Shown here: one piece after another, positions 22,925-34,509 of the stretch
Layout: every line of letters starts with the position of its first letter
Numbering within the stretch: position 1 is the stretch's first letter
Assembly: GCF_037893015.1 (NCBI RefSeq)
Contig: NC_133663.1
Location: 1,267,333-1,331,332, forward strand
Source: Macrotis lagotis
Lineage: Eukaryota > Chordata > Mammalia > Peramelemorphia > Peramelidae
Reading direction: 5' to 3'
Length of the DNA stretch: 64,000 bases
Notes under the pieces: generated by a model
The model's database searches: none
What the model was told of the DNA's origin: nothing
What the model saw: the letters and a program-made list of their open reading frames with translations, nothing else
Made by a program: the position numbers and the translations under genes

Positions 22925-24705
22925 GCAGCATTGTCCACTGTGAGGCCTGGTGGGAAGGGGCTGCAGCCCACCAGGACCCAACTCCTTGGGAATGCAGTTT
23001 TGCCCAGTGTGCCAGGACTTTTTGCCTGGTATAGGGTGCTGTTCTTGGTGCCTGTGGTCTGGAGGGAGGGGCCCAGCAGGCCAGACCTGAAGACTTGGAT
23101 AACCCTGAGGATCGACCTTTGCTCACTGACTGAGATCCTCTACAATTGGTCCTTTGGTCAAAAGGTCTGTGTGAACTCTCTTCAGGCAGGCCTGCAATGT
23201 CTGGGGCAAAAATCTGGGGGCCTGAATTGAGGATCGGCTGCATCCAGGGTCCCTGGGCACAATGGAGCCAACAGTAATACACCTGTCACCCTCCCGGAAG
23301 GCCCGAGAGCTGGTGGCCTCTTATGCCACCTGCTCAAACCTCCACCTGTTAGGATCCCAGGAGTCCGCCCAGGGCCACCTTTGTCCCATCTCTGCAGATC
23401 CCATGCCTGTCCAAGTGGAGGCACACCGGAAGCCAGCAGAGATGGTCCTGGTGAGCACACATGTTGACCTTAAGAGAACATTTCAGTTTGGAGTCAAAAG
23501 CACTTCACGGAGACCTTGCGGTGAGCCAAGCTGCTGCTGCTGCAGGTTGCCAGCCTCCGGCTTTGCTGCTGCTGCCTGGGTCCTCCCAGACCTCCCCACT
23601 GCTTCCTGAGCCTCCCGGGGTCTCTTGGAGCTTAAGAAGACAAACCCAAAATGTCTAAGGAATTCAGGAGGGAGAAGAAGAGTCCACCTGATTCAGGCAG
23701 GCACCTTAACAGAGGGATGGGGGAGGGAACAGTGGGAAGCGGGGAGGGAGAATCTTTTCAACAGATACTGAATCCCTACTGTGTGCATGGTGCCATGCTG
23801 GTGGGGGCTCCTGCCCACCAGAACCTTCACTGCTCTTTTCCTCTGCTGCCTGGGCTCATTCCTTTGCTCCACCCCCCAACACACACACCTTACTTAGCAG
23901 TCAAGCTGTGATATTTTCTCTCCATCCTGGACTCTCCCCAAAGTGTAGTCCCTACCCTCTGGATGACTACAGGGATCTCCCCAGAGGGAGAGTGAGGGCC
24001 AGATGCCAGCAGGGAGGGCCCTCCAATCTACTTCTTTGGGGATACCAGGGGAGTGCCAGCATCCAGGGACAGGTAGTTGATAACTAGAGGACAGTCATGT
24101 CAGTGGATGCAAGACATCCGTGGCTGTCAGCACGCTGTCCTCTGGGGCTGGATGTAATTGGTTCTCCTTCTGACCCAGAGAGCCCCCGGGACCCCCGGGA
24201 AGATGGGGAAGTTGCCATGCTACGTACGCTCTCTGCTCTCCATAAGGAGCCAATGCCTTCCCTGTGTTTTTGTACTTGTTTTTAATATATTTTCTGGGCA
24301 CCCCCTCTTATCATTAGGAGGGTGCAGGAGGTGAAGGAGTTGTACTGTGAACCAACCTCTTGGAGTTAAGATGAAAATGCCACATGTTCCCTGCCATCAC
24401 CAGGTGGAGGCCCTCCCTGGGCCCTGGAACCAGAGGCCCCTGGCAGCCATCTCCCTCTGGAGGTGCTGGCACCTGAGCCAAGGCCAGCTCCCTTTTCACA
24501 CTCACCGAGTGGGGCCAGAACCAGCCCCTCTCTCAGTTCTGATAGTCGCTCCTCAACATCAGACCCCATTCGAGATGTCAGGGGATCTCCATGAACACTT
24601 GAAACTGGGCTATGCCCTGGGGAAGCCCAAGAGTGTGAATACTCTACAAGGGCTGTTTACTTGAATCAGTAACTTAGGTTTATAATAAATATTTATTTTG
24701 ACTTG
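22925..24705 (+). other. TRPV3: TRPV3 3' untranslated region (probable)
   Basis: About 1.8 kb of sequence without recognised repeats lies between the stop codon and the first good AATAAA. The extent is an inference from that signal; earlier cleavage cannot be excluded. Confidence 0.6.
24684..24689 (+). terminator. TRPV3 poly(A) signal AATAAA, mirrored on the other strand
   Basis: AATAAA lies at 24684-24689, and TTTATT (AATAAA on the minus strand) at 24692-24697, in the AT-rich stretch 'aataaatatttatt'. The two signals sit in a near-palindrome between convergent TRPV3 and ASPA. Confidence 0.65.
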
Positions 24706-25508
24706 AGACAGCTCGCTTTTGTTTTTCTTCTCAGACCCCAAGGACATGAAGATTGAATCAGAGGTAGGAAGAGCCTGGGGCTGAGGCTGGGGAAAGGACA
24801 TCTAGAGGGGTCCGAGTGTGGTTCTGCCCTCCTGGCAGACTGAACCGAGGCACCCACAACTCGACCCAGAGAGCTAAAGAACAACATGAAAGAGTTGAGG
24901 CCTAACTAGAGTCTGTGGCCCCTTCCCAGGAGGGGCTCCATTGTGCTGGAAACCAGAGAGCTGGAGCTCAAGTCTCCCTGGGTTCCTTCCACAGTCATCA
25001 CCGGGGCTTCCAGGAGGGGAGACCTCAGGGAGGCCCAGAGTTCAACCTCAATGAGGCCCAGATTCTTGGGGCTCTTCCTGGGCTTACCCTGGCAGGTCAT
25101 TGTAGGAGCAGTGCTGTTGGAATGCCTAGTGACTGGCTGGTCCGGAGAGGCCAGGTCCCACTGCGTCTCCCACTCAGGAGTTCAATCCCTGGCTCCTCGC
25201 AGCCCCCAGCACCTTCCCTTCTCCTCCTCCTCCTCCCCCCACTTTCAGTCCCTTACCCTCCCAGGTCAGTCTCTTCTTGACCAGTACACCTTTACTTTCC
25301 CCCTCCTTTCTATCCCTTCCTCTGCTCCCATTGGCAACTGAATTCTACCCTCCCCCCATTCCTCCAGATATCCACTTAGGGTCCCAAGGCTAGAGCCAAA
25401 TCTCCCAAGCAGGCCTGGTGGGGCAGACAGATGGGAGTGGCTTCATCTCTATGCCCTGCTCCCCCACCCAACACCCCCCACCCCCAGATAGCCAAAGACC
25501 CCACTTTG

Positions 25509-25661
25509 TTTTTGTTTTTGTTTTGTTTTAGGTTTTTTGCAAGGCAAATGCGGTTAAGTAGCTTGCCCAAGGCCACACAGCTAGGTCATTATTAAGTGTC
25601 TGAGACTGGATTTGAACCCAGGGCCGGTGCTTTATCCACGCTACCTAGCCGCCCTAAGAGC
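25509..25661 (-). repeat. CORE-SINE, antisense, in ASPA 3' flank
   Basis: From 'tttttgtttttgttttgttttaggt' to 'ctacctagccgcc'. A 10-base duplication 'ccccactttg' lies at 25499-25508 and 25662-25671. A short internal deletion is present before 'ggccggtgc'. Confidence 0.85.
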
Positions 25662-25897
25662 CCCCACTTTGTAGGCTGCTGGTCTCAAGTCTCTCTGGAA
25701 CATCCAGCCATTAGACCTTCAGCTTGTGGACTGTTTCTCTGTCCATTTTTCTGCAACTGAGTTTGTCTGTATGGACTTCCCCCCAAAATGTCGCCCTCTG
25801 GAAGGGCTGAATGGGATGGCATCCATGCCCATCATCTGTGGTCCCTCTGCCAAGCCACACCCCACCTTCCAAGGAAGCACAAAAGGAAAGAGGAGCA

Positions 25898-25903
25898 TTT
25901 AAT
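25898..25903 (-). terminator. Candidate ASPA poly(A) signal (ATTAAA)
   Basis: TTTAAT on the plus strand reads ATTAAA on the minus strand, about 310 bases past the ASPA stop. This would give a short 3' UTR. A longer form could use the AATAAA at 24697-24692. Confidence 0.4.
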
Positions 25904-26211
25904 TAAGGGTCCCAGCTCTCCTATCAACAGACACACCTGCTGCCGGGTAGTGCAAGGCCACCGCGATTCAAGAATAGGAGGGAGGCCAGTGGCCAGGAGT
26001 CAGGGAGTTCTTAAAGCTCTCTGGAGGGGCACAAAGCCCTCTGCCCTCTGGGCAGGTAATTCAGAATGGAGGGGTGACTTGACCAGGGTTGCCAGCCTTC
26101 CTTCCTCCAGCAAACACTGACGGAGTCTCTTCTCTGAGTAAGGCACTTAGTTGGGGGCTGGGTCTCACCCTTGAGGGACCCACACCTAGCACCCAGGAGC
26201 TTCCCACCCCC

Positions 26212-26409
26212 CTAGGGGGATGAGGAGTTAAGGCTTCTTGCTGTCAGCTTCACTTTGAGAGTCTTGGCAAAGGCTTCTCCTTTCTCGTAGTAAGCGGCCT
26301 CGTTCACAAACACGGGATACACAGTGCTGTCTCCATCAAATGGAATGGTCTTCCCATCCAGGGTGAGAAACATGGGGTCCCCAGGGTTCAGTGGCTTCCA
26401 GTCTTTATC
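26212..26409 (-). CDS. ASPA: ASPA exon 6 (last coding)
   Basis: Acceptor 'taacttaaag' on the minus strand; 65 codons and stop TAA... on the plus strand the stop lies at 26212-26214. It encodes [34 protein letters not shown] and [19 protein letters not shown] carries Glu285, the site of a common human Canavan change, and Tyr288; both are intact. Confidence 0.97.
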   Translation of the reverse strand, partial: DKDWKPLNPGDPMFLTLDGKTIPFDGDSTVYPVFVNEAAYYEKGEAFAKTLKVKLTARSLNSSSP

Positions 26410-26881
26410 CTTTAAGTTAAGGAGGGAAGATAAGGAAACACTAGGCTCCATTCAGCTTCCCTTTCAGGCTCTTCTAAGGAACCCCCTAGACTCAGCAGGA
26501 CAAGATAAACCACCCGGTGCCCTTTTTCTCAGGCGCTGCTCCTGCCCTTTGGAGGTTTCCACCCCTGGCCTAAACTGGCAGGCAGTGCATGATTCTTGGG
26601 TCCACTTTACAGATGAGGAGACAGGGACTGCACCAGGGCCCCATGGTGAGTCAATGAATACATGTTTCCTGACTCCCCACACATCCCTGGAGAAGGGCAA
26701 GCATTTGAGAAAGAGAAGACCATGCAAACACAAACACAAGACAGGTTTCCAGGCATAGAAAAGACCAACTATGGGCAGCCTCTCTGGCTGTGCCCACTCC
26801 TGCTCTGAACCCTAAAGCAGACTAGTGCCCAGGCTGGACCATTCATGATGCCTAGGCAGGAGCCCTTGAGGCGAACTTTAC
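26410..26881. other. ASPA intron 5: nothing recognised
   Basis: A 472-base intron; I see no repeat or RNA gene in it. Confidence 0.6.
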
Positions 26882-26991
26882 CTGCAGGCTGGGGTGGATC
26901 AGAGCTGCAATTTCCCCATTTTCCTTACGAGGATAGTCAACTTTCTCTATGACCTGGTAAACTTCCAGGGAACAGGCAGGGAATTCTCTTC
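26882..26991 (-). CDS. ASPA: ASPA exon 5
   Basis: Minus-strand acceptor 'gtttatttctag', donor 'gtaaag'. A split Gly then 36 codons encode [20 protein letters not shown] and [16 protein letters not shown], closely following human residues 213-248. Confidence 0.97.
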
Positions 26992-27819
26992 CTAGAAATA
27001 AACACAACAGGCTGTAAAGAAGACATGTCAACGATATCTGAAACAACATGGCCTCCAAGGTCCTGCTTTGGGAAGACGCCGGCAGCGGGAGCCTGGGGAT
27101 GTCCAATCTGGCCACTGTGGAGCAGGCTGACACCAGCTCCAGGAAGAGGGTCCAGGTGTTTTCAGCTCAGGTCTGATCTCCACCATCCACATCTTGGGAA
27201 ATTCCCCAGGGTTGACAGCAGCATAAATGACCAAACAAAGTCCTAGCCCTGAGAGGTCACTGGAAATATAGCCAGATCTGAGGGGAGGCCAGGAAGTCTT
27301 CCAGGTGACTTCTCAGCACCCAACCTCAATGGGGAAGGGGGTTGTAGTGAGCAGGTTTTCTCTTCCATACATCTCAACAAGGACTAGAGACTCCTCGGGG
27401 AAGGGGAGGAGTGATTTACACAGGTCACACAGGGTACCACGGCAGACTAGAGATTTGGATCCTGGGACCAAACTCAAGATCACAGAATAACTGAAAGCTG
27501 AGGCTGAAGAATGGCTATGTGACTTTGTGTCACAGAAAGGAGTTGACTGACAGAGGCAGAATGGAAAGCCAAAATTCCCAGTTCTCTCCACGGCCTTGCC
27601 CTACTTCCCAGGAAGCTTCTTGAGCATCTGGATCCTTCAGCTCCTGAAAGCTGACCTTAATGTTGAACACACTACAAAAACAGCTCTCCATGAGGTCACC
27701 AATTATCTATCCTCTCTTATTCCTCATACTCCTTGACCTTTCCACATGCACCTCATACATCTCCCACATCTTTCCCCTCATCTTCAACCATACCCTAATG
27801 ACCTTAGTTTGGTCTCCAT

Positions 27820-29080
27820 ATTCCTCTTTATTTTATTTTGATGATGTTAGAATTAAATTATTAATTTGAATACTTTCTTCAAAATCCCTTTATTGATTAT
27901 AATTTGCATTATATTGTGGTTAGAAAAGAATGCTTACCATTGGTTTTCTGCACTTGTTTATGAGATTTTCTTTATACCCTAGGACAAGGCTGTCCAACCT
28001 TACTTTTTAAAATTTTTATTGAAATAATAGCCAATATATTTTGATTCGTCATTTTAGTGAGAGCTCTGCAGTAGCTCAGTTTTATTTACTAAAGTATTTT
28101 AGTAAACCCACAGGGGGCTACATAAAATTGAACTGCAGGCCAGACAGCTCTGCCCTAGGAGGTGGGGTTGTAAAGATTCTATCCATGACCAAGAATGTAT
28201 ATATTCCTTCCTATTCCCATTTAGAATTCCATTACTTAGCTTTTTTCCTTACTTTATCTTTTTGTTGTTTTTTCTGATTCTTTTTTGGGGGGGGGTTGGA
28301 AGGCAAATGGGGTTAAGTGGCTTGCCCAAGGCCACACAGCTAGGTAATTATTAAGTGTCTGAGGTCGGATTTTAACTCAGGTGCTCCCCACTCCAGGCCC
28401 AGTGCTCTATCCACTGCGCCACCTAGCCATCCCTTTTTCTGATTCTGAATAGGGTATATTAAGGTCTTCAACTCTTTATCTTTTGTGGTCCATTCCTCCC
28501 TATGATTCAATTAACTTTTCCTTTGAGTACTTAGATGCTCTACCAATTTGTGCTATCTATGGTGCCATTAAATGAAATGTAATTTTCTTGTTTATCTAGA
28601 TTTTAACATGGCTATTTTTGTTGCTGCCTTAAGATCATGATTGCTACCTTTAAATTCCTCTGAAGAATAATAAATTCTTCTCCAGCCTCTCATTTTGATT
28701 GTGTGAATCTTTGTTTCAAATGTGTTTCTTAAAAACAACACATTATGCAAAATGCAATTGTAATCTAAGTGTATGAATAAACAATTTAAAGAGGGAAGTT
28801 GCAAGGCTGTAATGCTGCAAGGTTGTTCTTTGGAGTTCTCCTTTTTGTAAGATGTATTTTTCATGATATTTTTTCTGTGTCTCCAGGAATCTAATAAACA
28901 ATGTGGAAAATTTCAGAAAGTATTTGCAGCAAAAAAAAAAAACAAACAAAAAACCCACCAAAACTCAACACATTGATGGATTCTGCTTTCTAATTCCTTC
29001 TTTACCCTTTTGTTTATTGATTAATTCAGTCTGCTGACATGCATTAATTGACTGTAAATAGTAAATTTTCCCTTCATTAT
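27820..29080 (-). repeat. Diverged L1 ORF2 fragment, antisense, split by a SINE
   Basis: Text 'attgtggttagaaaagaatg', 'gaatgtatatattccttcc', 'aaggtcttcaactctttat' and 'tgtgaatctttgtttcaaat' keeps the order of antisense L1 ORF2. The CORE-SINE at 28282-28433 interrupts it. An unrelated block of about 170 bases (about 27990-28160) also seems inserted. Confidence 0.55.
28282..28433 (-). repeat. CORE-SINE, antisense, inserted in L1
   Basis: From 'tttttgggggggggttggaaggcaa' to 'gccacctagccatccc'. The 13-base duplication 'tttttctgattct' is exact at 28269-28281 and 28434-28446. Confidence 0.9.
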
Positions 29081-29291
29081 TACTTCTGATACTTGCTCCA
29101 CAATTTGGAAAGCAATCTGATCAACAGTAACAATCCATGAGTAAAATGAGGTATTCCTATTCCATTATCTTTTCTTTCTTCTCCAAGCCCAGACCCTGAT
29201 ATCTGGTTCTTATGCTTTCTTTCTAATCCCTGTTTTGTGATAAACTCTGTGAAACTGAAGTCCACTTTGCTTGTGAGTATTCCCCTGAGGG

Positions 29292-29540
29292 CAGTTAAAA
29301 GGCATAGTGGATAGACCACCAGGTCTGGGTCTGGAAGATTCACCTTCTTGAGTTCAAATCTGGCCTCAGACACTCCTTAACTGTGTGACCCTAGGCAAAT
29401 CATTTAACTCTGTTTATCTCAGTTTCCCCATCTGTAAAATAAGCTAGAAAAAGGAAATGTCAAACCAATTCAGTATATTTACCAAGAAAAACCCCAAAAG
29501 AGTTCACAGTCAGACATAACTGAAATAACTGAACAACAAG
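29292..29540 (+). repeat. Old marsupial SINE (long tail), sense
   Basis: Head 'gtggatagaccaccaggtct', core 'tgtgtgaccctaggcaaatc', 'cccatctgtaaaataagc', tail 'aagaaaaaccccaaaagag' and 'actgaacaacaa'. Confidence 0.8.
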
Positions 29541-29809
29541 CAACACTCTCCCCTTTATGACCTTCCTCTTTTTCAGTCCCACTGGTTTCCCTGTCAAGTC
29601 TAATATATTTCTACCCCAAACTCTTTGTCATTGTATGTATATGGTTCAGATAGGAGTGAAGTCCTGAGATGCTCACACCTTCCATTGCTTCTTTCATGTT
29701 GGTATATCCATTTATATAAATTAGCAAGTTTTCCCCTTATTCTTTCTTCCAAACTGTTTTCCTTCTTTACTCTGTTTTTTAACTTTCTTAAAAACCCACA
29801 AAAACAGAC

Positions 29810-30075
29810 CATGATAATAATACTAGCTGGTATTTATACAGATCCCACCGTGTATCACACATTGGCTAAGAGTTTTATGGATATGATTTCATTTGATCCC
29901 TACAAAAACCCTTGGAGGAATTTGCTGATGTCATCCTCATTTTAGATATGGGTATACTGAGGTAAGCAATGGTAAAATGATTTGCCCAGGGTCACATAGC
30001 TGCTAAATGACTGAGAGGAGATTTGAACTCAGGTCTTCATGAATCCAGTCCCAGAGCTCTATCCTCTGTACCATT
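29810..30075 (-). repeat. MIR-like SINE, antisense
   Basis: It includes 'atgatttcatttgatcccta', 'ctcattttagatatgggtat', 'gatttgcccagggtcacata' and 'gaggagatttgaactcagg'. The CORE-SINE at 30091 inserted at its end. Confidence 0.75.
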
Positions 30076-30090
30076 AAGTTATCTTATTTT

Positions 30091-30241
30091 GGGGCGGCTA
30101 GGTGGTGTAGTGGATAAAGCACCAGCCCTGGAGTCAGGAGTACCTGGGTTCAAATGCGGTCTCAGACGCTTAATGATTGCCTAGCTGTGTGGCCCTGGGC
30201 AAGCCACTTAACCCCATTGCCTTGCAAAAACCTAAAAAAAA
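30091..30241 (+). repeat. CORE-SINE, sense, complete
   Basis: From 'ggggcggctaggtggtgtag' to 'ttgcaaaaacctaaaaaaaa'. Target duplication 'aagttatcttatttt' at 30076-30090 and 30242-30256, with one mismatch. A good reference copy for the family. Confidence 0.92.
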
Positions 30242-30244
30242 AAG

Positions 30245-30700
30245 TTATCCTATTTTACTTAGACCCTATCTTTGCCTTATTTCACCTCCTCAGTGCTTCT
30301 TGAAGAATTTAGGGTTCTGAAGGGACTCTTGTCTCCTCTCATCCTATTAGAATGTGAACACTTTTTTATTGTTTAGTCCCTTTCAGTTGCACAAACTTAT
30401 TGGTCTTTCTAGGTTTCTCTTGACTCTTGTTTGGCATTTCAGAATTTCTTCTAAACTCTGACATCTTGGATGAATGAAAGACCTCTGATCCCATCTTCCC
30501 TAGTTAGGTTACATTTATTTTTCCAAGGATGTTGTAACTTGTTTTTATTCCAAACTTGGCCCTCCTTCTTTCTGGCTATTTGCAGTATTTTTAATTTCAC
30601 TTGGAAGTTCTGGGTTTGGGTTATGTTTCCTGGGCATTTTGAATTAAGACCATGGGTATATCCCCCCTTCTCCTTTTACACCCTGGTTCTAATAGAGCTG
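30245..30700 (-). repeat. L1-derived sequence, antisense (continuation)
   Basis: Contains 'gtttctcttgactcttgttt' and, at 30600-30640, the 'ggaagttctgggttt' phrase shared with 1375-1395. Probably the same L1 as at 27820-29080, cut by later insertions. Confidence 0.4.
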
Positions 30701-30703
30701 GGC

Positions 30704-30759
<56 letters not shown>

Positions 30760-30779
30760 TGTGCTATGATTTTTTTGAG

Positions 30780-31330
30780 ATGCAGTATCCCAGTGTCCCC
30801 TTACTCTAGTCAAGTTTCCACTCAGCCTTCAAATCAATCTTCCTAAATTACAGACATGACCAAGGCAACCCCGCCTCCCCATTTAATAAACTCCAGTGTC
30901 TCTCAGTCACCTCCAGGATCAAAGACAAAATCCTCTGCTTGGCATTTAAAGTCCTTCATAAGCTAACCCCCTCTGCTCTTTCCTGTCTTCTTACAATAGT
31001 CTCAATACCATGTATTCTGTCCTCTGGAGACACTAGTCTCCCTACTGTACCTCACACAAGATGCTCCATCTGGTCCAACTGCTCCTCATGCCTGGAAGTC
31101 CTTCCTCATTTCCACCTTCTAATTCCCCTACTTCCTTCTAGGTCCTCTACTTAAAGTCTTTCCTGGCCTTCTTCAGAATACTCAAGCCTGCCTTCTGTTG
31201 TTGCTGATCCCCAGTCTATTCCATCTCTGGCTTGTCCTTTCCCCATTCAACTATAAACTCCTTGGGGGCAAGATCCCCTTTTCATCTTTCTTTGTGTCTC
31301 CATTGCTTAGCATGCTTCTGGCTCAAAGTT
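30780..31330 (+). repeat. L2 LINE 3' fragment
   Basis: Phrases 'ggatcaaagacaaaatcctc', 'tggcatttaaagtccttcat', 'gcctggaagtccttcctcat' and 'aactataaactccttggggg' give the sense order of the L2 3' end. The same text recurs at 43600-43980. Confidence 0.75.
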
Positions 31331-32958
31331 ATGAGTGATGTCTTTTGTTGCATGAATGAATTGGATCTGAGTGAGGTAGAGCTGCACCAAGTCATTGGTT
31401 TCACTCTCTCTTCCAAAGTCAACATGATCCAGCATAGCAAGACAAAGTCAAGACAACTGAGGATGGCTCTTGTTGCATTGGAGGATCTTGGCATCTTCGA
31501 TGTCTATCCAAGCTCTAAGCACTCTATAGCATCTGCTTCATTGGCTTCATAGCTGTTAGAACAAATTGTTCTCCTCAGTCCATTCCACCAGAGGAAGACT
31601 TCACAAGCTTGGAGTGAGATTCCCTTGGTTACCCTCAACCCAAATGAGCCGGCTTGTGGAAACTAATTTACCAAGGTGTGGCCACTGCACATGCTCCAGC
31701 TTCTTGGAGTCACAGGTGAACATTAGGTGACTCAGGCCACCATCAAAGGTGGAAAGCAACCCTCACACCAAGCTACTAGTCTTCCTTGAACATACCCTAC
31801 ACACACAAAGTAGGGCCTTCATGAATACCTACTTGCTCATAACTTTAGGGAAGTTTAGCGATTCTTGAATGCTCTCTTTTTCACCTGTTCTCCAGGCAGG
31901 CATTCTTGGTACTCAAAGCATTATGTTTTCTTCAATTTTTCTTCTGATCTTTTGATTTCTGAAAGTTGTCTCCTGGAATTGTTGAACTCTGGATGTTCCA
32001 CTTGAAATTTCAGGGAGTCAGCATCTCAGGCCAGATTTTCTCACCTTGTTCTAAGTGGTTAGTCTTCTGTCACTCTTTCCTTCCAAACTCATTTCATTTT
32101 AAAGCTTTCACTTCATTTCTTCCAACTTCCCTTTTTTAAAAAATCCAATGCTTGGCTTGTGATTGCTCTGGAGTTTGCCTTTCTAGGCTCCCCACTCCTT
32201 CCTTGGGTTTGGTGTTTTTTTCTGGTAGTGAAGGCAGATTGTCCTCTCCCCCCAAGTTCATCCTACCTCATGCCCTAATGCCCCCTACCCCAGCACCAGC
32301 CCTCTCCAAACATTCCCCTGTGAGTATGGGGCTGCCATCTTTCCAGAGTATGACTTCATCTTGGTAAGTGACCCCATCACTCCTTCAATCTGTTGGTGTG
32401 CACAGCCTACCAATATCAATGTCCCTGGTCTGTTGTTCTCAGAATCCACCTTTGCCATCATTGACTTCCAGGTCTTGGGGAGTCTCTGGAGTTTCTCGAC
32501 TGTCTCCAAAAACTGTTCTTGAGTTACCCCCAGAGACCCTTTGCGGTTGAGCTTGGAGGATCTGGGGAGAGGTACAATTTTCTTTCACTTAGTCTTCCCA
32601 TTGGGAGTTTCTGCCATCCTGAAAAGTGGTTACTGTCAGTCTTAGGTGGCACTTGCCATGTAGCAAGACCCATTCCATCTCTACACACACACACACACAC
32701 ATAAACATACACAAACACATGCGTACACACATACATACATGTGACCAGAGATCCTAATCCCCACAGTGCCTCTTTCTGGGCAATGATGAGTCTCACTGAT
32801 TTCTAATGAGTGTTCCTGGATTCTCTTGAAGGTGTGATCTCTGTGGACAAGGTCCTTCCTCCCCCTGTTCCAAGTTCACTGAGAAGGAAGCTCAGAAGTT
32901 ATTCAGTCTCTTATTTCCACAGACAAGAAGGTAGAGACCCCAAGATGAGAAGGTAGGT

Positions 32959-33085
32959 AAGGCAGCTAGGTGGTGCAGTGGAGTCAGGAGGACCCAAGTT
33001 CAAATCCAGCCTCAGACATTTAATAATTGCCTAGCTGTGTGACCTTGGACAAGTCACTTAAGCCCATTGCCTTGCAAAAAGCCCC
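32959..33085 (+). repeat. CORE-SINE, sense, internally deleted
   Basis: Opens 'ggcagctaggtggtgcagtgg', then passes directly to 'agtcaggaggacc', so the 'atagagcaccggccctg' part is missing. Ends 'cattgccttgcaaaaagccc'. Confidence 0.85.
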
Positions 33086-33569
33086 TCCCCGCCCAAAGTA
33101 AGGCAGGGCTTGGATTCAAGTTGTATTTCTGGCCCTAAATGCTGCCCCTTCCTCTCCCCCACACTAAGCCCAGGAGGGGAAGGACGGATCTCTGGGAGCT
33201 ACAAAGACAAATTGAAGGAATTCTGAAATTCCTGTGGTCCAGGGATTTGGATACCCTCAGCCTCAGACTCTTCTCCCCAGCATCTCGGGAGGCCATGGTC
33301 TCAGCTAAGCCAGTCTAGAGCTTAGCATCTTCCTCTCCTATACAGGGGTCCCTCTGGCTTCCCATGGCAGGTCAACCGGACAGGAAGCCTCTTGGGAAAG
33401 GACTTGAGACTGCACTGGAGGTAGAGTCTCCCTAGATGAAACAGAGCATCAGCCCACACCCCTGCAGAGGAGGTCACTGTGCCAGTTTCCAGGGTGAGCT
33501 GGCTTGTTGTCCACCCCCATCATCTCCGTCCTTACCTTAGACATGCCCCCAGGCTAGACCATGACCTAC

Positions 33570-33677
33570 CTTCATTGAAATATTGGATGAAATCCAGAGC
33601 ATGCCGGACTACTCTTCTCATCTGATCAAGAATATCGGCTCTGAGAACTCCCTGTGACTGGGGGCCAATCTCTATAC
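33570..33677 (-). CDS. ASPA: ASPA exon 4
   Basis: Minus-strand acceptor 'cttctctccatag', donor 'gtaggt'. It completes Gly176, encodes IEIGPQSQGVLRADILDQMR and RVVRHALDFIQYFNE, and leaves one base. Glu178, the proposed general base of the human enzyme, is present in GIEIG. Confidence 0.98.
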
Positions 33678-34373
33678 CTATGGAGAGAAGACCAAGGAGT
33701 CTGTGACATGAGACCTCCCTACTGGCCATGTGTGATGCTCCATCATTCTGACTGGTCTCTCCATTCCAGGCCTCTCAGCATTATGCAGTATGTGCAAATT
33801 CTGCCCCAGGAAGATTTCTGTGTTCCTGTGCGTTGGGACTGCCTGCAACTGGACACAGGGGAGTTGTATCTGTCCCATGTTTTGTACCAGCCTGAGCACT
33901 TCAATTTCACCAATTTGTCCTGACAGGACAGTGCCCAAGAGGCTGCTTTAAAGTGGTTTGAAATCTCTCTCATTATCAAAGAATTATAAATTGACTATTA
34001 AAAGGGAAAAGATTCCCAAACATTAGCCTTGGCCTTGAGGAGTCAGAAGGGCAAGGCACAGAAGACAAGACTCTGAGGCCATTGACTGATTCTGTAATGG
34101 AAGTTGGAGCCCTCTGCAGGGCCTGCCTATCCTCCTGGGGCTGGAACAAGAGTAGAACAAAAAGCATCCACCTCCAGTGTAGACAGAGAAGCAACCAGGG
34201 GAGGGCAACATCCAAGCAGCCATGGCAGATCCCAGAGTCCCCCAGGCTTGGACCTACCACTCAAGACAGGGGGAATCTGCCAAAGGCCTGGGACCAGAAT
34301 CTTGCATTCCTTGGACTTGAAACCATGAACGAGTTTACTCAGTGACAACACAAAAGAAATGATGGCAGCTTAC
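33678..34373. other. ASPA intron 3: nothing recognised
   Basis: A 696-base intron. No repeat or RNA gene recognised. Confidence 0.6.
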
Positions 34374-34467
34374 CTACAGGATGCTTTGCCACAGAGCGTG
34401 TAGTGGCATACTTCAGAGTAGGGTGCTCGATGAGGTACACAAAGCAGGGCAGTGGAGCCAAGGCGCT
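34374..34467 (-). CDS. ASPA: ASPA exon 3
   Basis: Minus-strand acceptor 'gtcttctttgcag', donor 'gtaagc'. It encodes [20 protein letters not shown] and [11 protein letters not shown] plus one base. Tyr164 and Arg168, which contact substrate in the human enzyme, are present in LKYATTR. Confidence 0.98.
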
Positions 34468-34509
34468 CTGCAAAGAAGACGTGGAATGTGTGATGTGCCA
34501 GTACAATTG

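Larger units (their letters stand above)
24706..26211. other. Space between convergent TRPV3 and ASPA stops
   Basis: Contains the ASPA 3' UTR on the minus strand and one SINE. A candidate ASPA poly(A) signal is listed at 25898. I see no other gene. Confidence 0.6.
26992..33569. other. ASPA intron 4, 6.6 kb, mainly transposable elements
   Basis: Antisense L1 pieces, three SINE types and one L2 piece fill much of it and are listed separately. A (GT)n run of about 28 units lies at 30707-30763 and a CA-rich run at 32684-32740. About 31330-32830 and 33100-33560 hold nothing I can assign. Confidence 0.65.
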
